NCBI GenBank assembly: GCA_026692885.1
Contig: JAPLNJ010000307.1
Coordinates: forward strand, 1-6,420
Reading direction: 5' to 3'
Source: Planctomycetota bacterium
Lineage (GTDB): Bacteria; Planctomycetota; Planctomycetia; Pirellulales; Pirellulaceae
DNA length: 6,420 nt
Positions within the stretch are counted from its first letter, which is position 1, and every line of letters starts with the position of its first letter. Position numbers and translations under genes: made by a program. The notes beneath the pieces are model-generated. The model made no database searches. It was given only the letters and a program-made list of their open reading frames with translations, and had not been told where the DNA came from. Positions 1 to 3,639 of the stretch are shown here, piece after piece.

Positions 1-88
1 CCTTGCGGGCTTTGCGTTTCGCTAAGGGAACCGACGATTGCTCGTAGAAACGCGTGCTCTCGCCGCCCGCTAGAATTAGGCAATGCAT
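1..88 (-). CDS. Nucleotidyltransferase, N-terminal fragment (runs off the window)
   Basis: Reading leftwards from ATG at 88, the frame is open to the window edge (29 full codons). It begins MHCLILAGGESTRF, a hydrophobic strand followed by a glycine-rich loop that matches the N-terminal signature of the NTP-transferase fold (consensus LAGGxGTRL/F). In that family the loop binds the nucleotide triphosphate and the enzyme activates sugar phosphates or similar substrates as NDP or CMP derivatives. The visible part then reads VPLAKRKARK, so a lysine follows at about the spacing expected for the family, but the usual PK motif is not clear. Serine replaces the usual third glycine of the loop. The start lies 11 bases after the stop of the LarE-like gene, with a purine-rich GGGGCGAG just upstream, so the two are very likely co-transcribed and perhaps translationally coupled. 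Family membership is well supported; substrate is unknown. A MobA-type or IspD-type enzyme is also possible. Confidence 0.62.
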   Translation of the reverse strand, partial: MHCLILAGGESTRFYEQSSVPLAKRKARK

Positions 89-99
89 GATACTCGCCC

Positions 100-1365
100 C
101 TATAAGTGGAGTTTCGGAATGACAGTTTGATGGCGTCGGGAGGACGTCAAGAGGCTCAGCAGTTTCGGTGAATTCGCGCCGTCGTATTTGTAGCCGAGGA
201 GGTCCAGTGTCACTCTTTCGTAGCCTAGTGCAGTTAACTCTTCCACGATTCGTGCGCGCTGTGTAAGCACCAAACCGGCAACGGTTTGCGATGATTCGAT
301 TCGAGCAATGATGCGCCCGATTGGGTAGGCGACGCGGACGCGCAGGTTGCAGACATCGAGTGCCGCTGCTTCGACCTGCGAGGCCCAGGCGAGCATTTCT
401 CGCCAGTGACCCTCGAAGCCAGCCCAGGGGGGATAATTGGCATCTTCGGGTGGGGTCGATTCGCTCAGGTCTAGAGCTACGAACGCAGGCTGGAAATACT
501 CAGGGCCGGGAAGAATTGCGGACCGATGGGCATGCAGCACGGGGAGGCCGGAGGCATCTGTCGACAAGAGGGCCGTAGCGCAGTGTACTGGCGTTAGGTC
601 ACCCGGATGAGCGTGGGTGTACGGACAGGCCGCAAGGCAATGATCGGAAACGGTCTCGGCCTCGCGGCAGCGCAGACTACCGTCCGATACAACGAGTTCG
701 CGAAGCACGGATTCGGCGTGGCGTACACGCGCAAGTCTTGCCGGGTCCATTCTCTGACAGAAAGGAATGCGTGATGTTAGGCAGGGCGCGGAGAGCTTGT
801 GGCGGGTCGGCAGCGCTAGGGCTGCGGAAATAGTCCGGACGTCGGACTTTGAAATGCCGGCTTCAATCAGGGGATGGGAGACGTGCAATTCATCTGCGGC
901 TTCAAGCCAGGGGTTAAACGCGGCGAGGTCGGATACCTGTGCGCCGTCAGCGATATGTGTTATTGCCAACCGGTCGGCGATCTGACGGAGCGCAAGGAAC
1001 TTGGATCGCAGGCAGAAGTAACAGCGGAGTTCGGCCGCTTCGGAAAATTGGTGGATATCAGCGAATTCGTCGGCGCCGACCGTTGTCTTGTGAATGTGAA
1101 AGGAAAACCGGGTGTTGACTTGGCGAACGAATTCGTCTACGTCGCGGAGTTGACTATCGGGTTGGATCGGAGTGGAGAAGACGACTGCATTGGCGCGATC
1201 ACGCAAGAGATAGCATGCAAAAAATGCGACCAGTGAACTGTCGATGCCGCCCGACCACGCGACAGCGACTGAGGCCCTGTTCGTTAGGGCCGTGCACAAA
1301 CGTTGCGTCTTGGCTGCAAGGTCGGCCGAGCACATGTGTTCGATTATGGCGATGGGGTCATCCAC
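100..1365 (-). CDS. LarE-like PP-loop ATP-dependent sulfur transferase with a large insertion
   Basis: Cytoplasmic N-type ATP pyrophosphatase of the LarE family, which adenylates a substrate and transfers sulfur to it; in the lactate racemase pathway the substrate is the nickel-pincer nucleotide precursor. The PP-loop SGGIDSS is at residues 38-44. RCYFC (Cys115, Cys118) and SAPCLTSRIP (Cys195) sit where LarE proteins have RCYxCK and the sulfur-donor or cluster cysteine. DGAQVSDL (140-147) and PLIEAGISKSDVR (165-177) are also typical. The C-terminal LarE strand-helix-strand returns at about 341-397 (VTLDLLGYKYDGAN). The protein has 421 residues, against roughly 260-290 for the family, because about 110 residues (226-339, Cys/His-rich) are inserted between these parts. 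The start is GTG at 1365 and overlaps the stop of a short upstream frame by 8 bases; ATG at residue 11 is an alternative. No larA, larB or larC is visible, so the substrate is open and I give no symbol. Confidence 0.87.
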   Translation of the reverse strand: MDDPIAIIEHMCSADLAAKTQRLCTALTNRASVAVAWSGGIDSSLVAFFACYLLRDRANAVVFSTPIQPDSQLRDVDEFVRQVNTRFSFHIHKTTVGADEFADIHQFSEAAELRCYFCLRSKFLALRQIADRLAITHIADGAQVSDLAAFNPWLEAADELHVSHPLIEAGISKSDVRTISAALALPTRHKLSAPCLTSRIPFCQRMDPARLARVRHAESVLRELVVSDGSLRCREAETVSDHCLAACPYTHAHPGDLTPVHCATALLSTDASGLPVLHAHRSAILPGPEYFQPAFVALDLSESTPPEDANYPPWAGFEGHWREMLAWASQVEAAALDVCNLRVRVAYPIGRIIARIESSQTVAGLVLTQRARIVEELTALGYERVTLDLLGYKYDGANSPKLLSLLTSSRRHQTVIPKLHL

Positions 1366-1519
1366 GGAGTTTCTCGCGAACTATTTTCTCAGGATCGAAC
1401 GCAGTCGGGGACCCGCGCCCGACCAAGGTGTAGTGCGGGTGAGGACGGTCGGGTTTCTGGGACAGCCGCTGTTCTCCTTCACCCCGCCGTAAGCTAGCCC
1501 TGCACATCGGGCAATGCAA
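1358..1519 (-). CDS. Possible small CxxC protein overlapping the LarE-like start
   Basis: An open frame runs from the in-frame stop at 1577-1579 to TGA at 1358-1360. Its stop overlaps the GTG start of the LarE-like gene by 8 bases, an arrangement typical of translationally coupled genes. The product would contain HCPMC (CxxC), a basic stretch LRRGEGEQRL, and a charged tail FDPEKIVREKLRG. One CxxC followed by a polar tail resembles half of a Trm112-like or zinc-ribbon protein, but the second pair of cysteines is missing. The start is unresolved. A strong Shine-Dalgarno core (GGAGG, 1522-1526) lies only 2 bases before TTG at 1519, the start given here, and 14 bases before ATG at 1507. Neither spacing is ideal. 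It may be an intact small gene, the 3' end of a gene cut off near 1577, or chance. Confidence 0.3.
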   Translation of the reverse strand: MHCPMCRASLRRGEGEQRLSQKPDRPHPHYTLVGRGSPTAFDPEKIVREKLRG

Positions 1520-1612
1520 TACCTCCTCGTCCAGAAATGCAGATTCTCCCGTGGGGCGGCACTCCCCTTGGCGGCGTCATATCACGACCTACCGCGCCGT
1601 CGGCCATAGCGC

Positions 1613-1635
1613 GCGCAGGTGGCGCCCACCTGCGC
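1613..1635. repeat. Perfect hairpin, 10-base stem, 3-base loop
   Basis: GCGCAGGTGG (1613-1622) pairs with CCACCTGCGC (1626-1635) around the loop CGC. It is the first of three perfect hairpins within about 110 bases. No T-run follows on either strand, so it does not look like an intrinsic terminator. Confidence 0.8.
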
Positions 1636-1662
1636 AGTTTCCGACAAGACCCTCGGGCGCTC

Positions 1663-1677
1663 AGGTCTGACAGACCT
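1663..1677. repeat. Short palindrome, 7-base arms
   Basis: AGGTCTG (1663-1669) and CAGACCT (1671-1677) are perfect inverted copies around a single base. As RNA the innermost pair would open to give a 6-base stem with a 3-base loop; as DNA it could be a dimeric protein-binding site. Confidence 0.65.
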
Positions 1678-1696
1678 ACGCGCGCAGCGGGATGTC

Positions 1697-1719
1697 GTGA
1701 ATCTGACTCGCAGATTCAC
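1697..1719. repeat. Perfect hairpin, 9-base stem, 5-base loop, possibly extended
   Basis: GTGAATCTG (1697-1705) pairs with CAGATTCAC (1711-1719) around ACTCG. The flanks (GCGCAGCGGGATGTC to the left, ACGTCGCCGCGC to the right) are imperfectly complementary, so the hairpin may extend by about another dozen mismatched or bulged pairs. Confidence 0.75.
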
Positions 1720-1820
1720 CAGACGTCGCCGCGCCGCGCAGTCAAACCGATGACAGGGGTAATCTGGCATCCAGGTGCCCCATTCCCCCACCGCCGCGTC
1801 CCAACGCATCATGCTTGCGC

Positions 1821-1843
1821 GCGTCGGTCACATCGACCGACGC
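1821..1843. repeat. Perfect hairpin, 9-base stem, 5-base loop
   Basis: GCGTCGGTC (1821-1829) pairs with GACCGACGC (1835-1843) around ACATC. Stem length and loop length are the same as in the hairpin at 1697-1719, although the sequence differs, which hints at a repeated structural module. Confidence 0.75.
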
Positions 1844-1873
1844 ATTGAACCGAAACAGTCGAGGTCGCCCATG

Positions 1874-1924
1874 TGGTCGTCCAGTTGGGTTCCGGCGACC
1901 AGTCGCTTCCACGGGGCCAACTGG
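1874..1924. other. Possible H-type pseudoknot
   Basis: Two inverted repeats interleave. TGGTCG (1874-1879) can pair with CGACCA (1896-1901), and CCAGTTGG (1881-1888) can pair with CCAACTGG (1917-1924). The order stem1-stem2-stem1'-stem2' is that of an H-type pseudoknot. The two stems could equally be mutually exclusive alternatives. Both strands would show the same topology, so the transcribed strand cannot be told. Confidence 0.4.
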
Positions 1925-1961
1925 CGCAACGAACGCCACACGACCCAGCAATGGGCAGCGT

Positions 1962-2093
1962 GTTCTTTGCGGGCCGCACCACAGCCTTCGGCCCGGCTGG
2001 CCGGCTCAGGCTATCTTGCGCGCGGATGTGTGCGCCGCCTGAGCGCGCAGCGGACTTCACAAGAAGGCTGACGCCATCAGCCCCGCAAAGAAC
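1962..2093. mobile_element. MITE-like segment with 12-base terminal inverted repeats
   Basis: GTTCTTTGCGGG (1962-1973) and CCCGCAAAGAAC (2082-2093) are perfect inverted copies bounding a 132-base segment. The trinucleotide CGT stands directly outside both ends (1959-1961 and 2094-2096), as a 3-base target duplication would. The inside carries more inverted repeats: GGGCCG/CGGCCC (1971-1976, 1989-1994), GCTCAGGC/GCCTGAGC (2004-2011, 2037-2044) and GGCTGA/TCAGCC (2066-2071, 2077-2082). It has no coding capacity. A 3-base match is expected by chance once in 64, so transposon origin is only suggested; a long RNA stem is the alternative. Confidence 0.4.
2004..2044. repeat. Inverted repeat, 8-base arms
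   Basis: GCTCAGGC (2004-2011) and GCCTGAGC (2037-2044) are perfect inverted copies separated by 25 bases that contain a smaller GCGC/GCGC pairing. The repeat lies inside the MITE-like segment. Confidence 0.6.
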
Positions 2094-2121
2094 CGTTTGT
2101 CTTTCGTGATCTTCTTCTGCT

Positions 2122-2271
2122 TCAGTGTCCCGCAGCCAGTCCGCGCGCCGTGTTTCCTTTCTTCCTTAGTGCCGTCAGTAACTCGTCGAGGCGTTTCACG
2201 ATATCTGGATGCTCGCTGTAGAGATTGGTGGTCTCGTTCGGGTCTCTCTCCAGATCGTAGAGTTGACTGCT
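2122..2271 (-). pseudogene. Sulfatase C-terminal remnant
   Basis: The last 49 codons before TAA/TAG/TGA at 2122 read QLYDLERDPNETTNLYSEHP and continue with a helix IVKRLDELLTALRKKG. This is the standard end of formylglycine-dependent sulfatases, where 'LYDLxxDPxETxNL' forms part of the C-terminal subdomain. The catalytic N-terminal region (the C/S-x-P-x-R site and the metal ligands) is absent: immediately upstream the same frame stays open but turns into arginine- and serine-rich sequence with no sulfatase character and antisense to the next gene. A frameshifted piece may lie at about 2272-2330, where another frame reads TWQNRDMFKADEQ. A working sulfatase has about 450-600 residues, so this is a relic without function. 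Confidence 0.75.
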
Positions 2272-2435
2272 GCTGCACCGACACGCCCTGTTCACCGGCC
2301 TGTTCGTCAGCTTTGAACATGTCGCGGTTCTGCCAGGTACGCGGCCGGGGTGACTGCTGCCTGCACTTGTCAGACGTCTTCGCGGTTTCAGCACAGCTTT
2401 CAACAGGGGCGTCAGTGTGCCCGTCAGCCGATGCC
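2272..2435. other. Gap between sulfatase relic and HTH gene
   Basis: This stretch of 164 bases separates the end of the HTH-like gene from the recognisable sulfatase tail. I see no terminator hairpin and no gene in it. It probably contains the deletion junction that removed the rest of the sulfatase. Confidence 0.4.
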
Positions 2436-3323
2436 TTACAGCGACGCGGATTGGACTTGGAGACGGAAGGATTTGCAGGGCCAGCCTGCTTGCGCTGTCG
2501 CCTTCTTCAAGCCGTTCGCGTACTCGCGGATGTCCTTCGGCACTTGCACCTGCGACAGAAGTTCGTCCCACAGCGGCAACGTCTTGTCCGTCGCGGTCTG
2601 CATGGCGATCATCATGCTGGGCGAGTTTCCGACAAGCGTCTGGATGTGTTTCTGTTGCTTGGGCTTGAACAGGCCGAGTCCGCGGATCAAGCCCAATCGA
2701 CTCATGCGTTCCCACCGCCTTCCGACCTCAAATTCTGCCGGCAGTCCTTCGGCGAATGTCTTGCCGTCGAGGCGGGCGAGCAACTCGGCTGTCGCTTCGA
2801 CGCCTTCGGTTCCTTCAGTACGTGCAACCATCTGCAGGTGAAAGCCGATGTCGCGATCGGGAAGCAGTCCCTGCAGCACGCGCTCCGGCCGGAATAGATT
2901 ACCGCAAACCTGCTTCAGGCAGATTTGGTTGGCGACGTTGAAGAAGAGTTGTTCGTAGGCTTCGACGACGCTGGCCAGAATCCCTGAATGCCGTACGATG
3001 TCGTCGCATGTCTCGTTGGCGAGCAATCTGGCTTCGAGGATGGCACGTTGAACTTTGTTGCCGTACAGGGCAACTGCTTCACGGATGACGCGTTGAGTTT
3101 CGGTCGGTTCGATGGATCCTTCAGACCAGCCGGTCCTGCATTGTCTCAGGAATTCGGCTGCGTCCTGCACCCAGGGATCGTCACTGTTCGGCGGATTGCC
3201 GCAGTTTGGATCGCTCACGTACATCGCCGTGCACCAGCGCCAAGCTGGGGATTTTTGCGGCGAGCAGGCGTCGGGATCGGGGCGTTTGAGTTGAATCGGG
3301 TCGGGTTGGGTCGCGTTGGACAT
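2436..3323 (-). CDS. Hypothetical protein with a probable helix-turn-helix
   Basis: A 295-residue soluble protein with no signal peptide and no membrane segment. Residues 93-130 (from QRAILEARLLANETCDDIVR to YEQLFFNV) look like a sigma-region-4 or terminase-small-subunit type HTH: a helix, a turn with IVRHSGI, and a second helix. The rest is mostly helical and charged, with PERVLQGLLPDRD at about 145-158 and a lysine-rich GLFKPKQQKH near 230. I associate this layout with uncharacterised planctomycete proteins that combine an 'SPAWRW' N-terminus with an HTH followed by 'LFFNV'; that link is from memory. I chose ATG at 3323 because GAGG (3329-3332 on the plus strand as CCTC) stands 5 bases upstream and a candidate promoter precedes it. 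The frame is open to 3527, but the extra 68 residues are low-complexity and cover the promoter and a hairpin. Function unknown; DNA binding is possible. Confidence 0.75.
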   Translation of the reverse strand: MSNATQPDPIQLKRPDPDACSPQKSPAWRWCTAMYVSDPNCGNPPNSDDPWVQDAAEFLRQCRTGWSEGSIEPTETQRVIREAVALYGNKVQRAILEARLLANETCDDIVRHSGILASVVEAYEQLFFNVANQICLKQVCGNLFRPERVLQGLLPDRDIGFHLQMVARTEGTEGVEATAELLARLDGKTFAEGLPAEFEVGRRWERMSRLGLIRGLGLFKPKQQKHIQTLVGNSPSMMIAMQTATDKTLPLWDELLSQVQVPKDIREYANGLKKATAQAGWPCKSFRLQVQSASL

Positions 3324-3328
3324 TGGTG

Positions 3329-3332
3329 CCTC
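3329..3332 (-). promoter_or_regulatory. Ribosome binding site of the HTH-like gene
   Basis: On the minus strand GAGG stands 5 bases before ATG at 3323. It decides this start over upstream ones in the same frame. Confidence 0.6.
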
Positions 3333-3366
3333 GTGTGTTTGCGAAATCTGCAAGGACGTGCGGTGG

Positions 3367-3396
3367 ATTCTAGCGCAACGCGGGTGGTGGGCGCAA
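3367..3396 (-). promoter_or_regulatory. Candidate promoter of the HTH-like gene
   Basis: On the minus strand TTGCGC (3391-3396), an 18-base spacer and TAGAAT (3367-3372) resemble a sigma-70 type promoter. The -10 box matches the consensus in five of six positions, the -35 box in three. The predicted leader is about 37 bases. Bacterial promoters outside E. coli often deviate, so this remains a candidate. Confidence 0.33.
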
Positions 3397-3487
3397 GTGC
3401 TGGCGGTGGCGGAGAAGACGCTTCGTGGTCGCAGCTGCGCAATTGCAGGGGGGGTGGCGCCGAAGTCGGCGGTGGCTGGATGTTGCA

Positions 3488-3520
3488 GGGCTGATCGGAA
3501 GTCAGCTTCCGAATCAGCCC
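3488..3520 (-). terminator. Bulged hairpin downstream of the beta-helix gene
   Basis: GGGCTGAT-CGGAAG on the left pairs with CTTCCGAATCAGCCC on the right (14 pairs, one bulged base, short loop). It lies about 120 bases beyond the end of the beta-helix gene and upstream of the next gene's promoter, a sensible place for a transcription terminator. There is no run of T after the stem on the minus strand, so it would be atypical or Rho-assisted, or it could protect the mRNA 3' end. Confidence 0.5.
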
Positions 3521-3522
3521 GT

Positions 3523-3639
3523 GACATCCGACGGCGGTAGGGGGATGTCGGATCTTCCCGTTGTCTGTGCGGGACGCTGTCTGCCGGGACAGAATGGTTA
3601 ACTGCCTGTATTTGTCATCTCGATCATCCCCCTATGCTA
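3523..3639. other. Structured intergenic segment after the beta-helix gene
   Basis: GACATCC (3523-3529) can pair with GGATGTC (3543-3549), while the overlapping ATCCGAC (3526-3532) can pair with GTCGGAT (3547-3553); the two are mutually exclusive. TAGGGGGAT (3538-3546) also has an inverted copy ATCCCCCTA at 3626-3634. An imperfect direct repeat (TGTCTGTGCGGGAC, then TGTCTGCCGGGAC) lies at about 3561-3591. No gene was seen here. Confidence 0.45.

Larger units (their letters stand above)
1577..2121. other. Hairpin-rich stretch without a convincing gene
   Basis: Between the possible small CxxC frame and the sulfatase remnant I find no reading frame on either strand with recognisable protein character; the short frames present are what GC-rich DNA gives by chance. 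What the stretch does hold is an unusual density of perfect inverted repeats, listed separately, and an 11-base direct repeat GCGCGCAGCGG at 1680-1690 and 2043-2053, of which the first eight bases recur at 1611-1618. The heptamer GACCTAC followed by a GC-rich run occurs at 1586 and 1673. Candidate explanations are a large structured RNA, a cluster of palindromic repeats, or a non-autonomous mobile element. No RNase P, tmRNA or SRP RNA signature was seen. Confidence 0.55.

Noticed and set aside
100..1365. N-acetyl sugar amidotransferase (WbpG/PseA type) instead of a LarE-like enzyme
   Set aside because: Both have PP-loops, but the RCYFC, PLIEAG, APCLTSRIP and VTLDLLGY motifs fit LarE and not the amidotransferases.
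1537..1848. Plus-strand open frame of about 100 codons
   Set aside because: Arginine-, proline- and histidine-rich composition typical of chance frames in GC-rich DNA; it runs through several perfect hairpins and has no recognisable domain.
1962..2093. Integron attC site
   Set aside because: The ends are oriented GTT...AAC, opposite to the RYYYAAC...GTTRRRY layout of attC, and no integrase or cassette is seen.
1600..2095. CRISPR array, RNase P RNA, tmRNA, SRP RNA or tRNA
   Set aside because: No regularly spaced direct repeats and none of the conserved core sequences of these RNAs were found; the arms of the hairpins differ from one another.
2272..2715. Long minus-strand frame upstream of and continuous with the sulfatase tail
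   Set aside because: Most of it overlaps the 3' part of the HTH-like gene in another frame and its product has no sulfatase features; only the last 49 codons do.
2097..2897. Plus-strand open frame of about 266 codons
   Set aside because: It is antisense to the sulfatase tail and the HTH-like gene, and its product is arginine- and cysteine-rich without recognisable features.
3324..3527. N-terminal extension of the HTH-like gene by 68 codons
   Set aside because: It is low-complexity, would cover the candidate promoter and the terminator-like hairpin, and lacks a ribosome binding site, while ATG at 3323 has GAGG 5 bases upstream.
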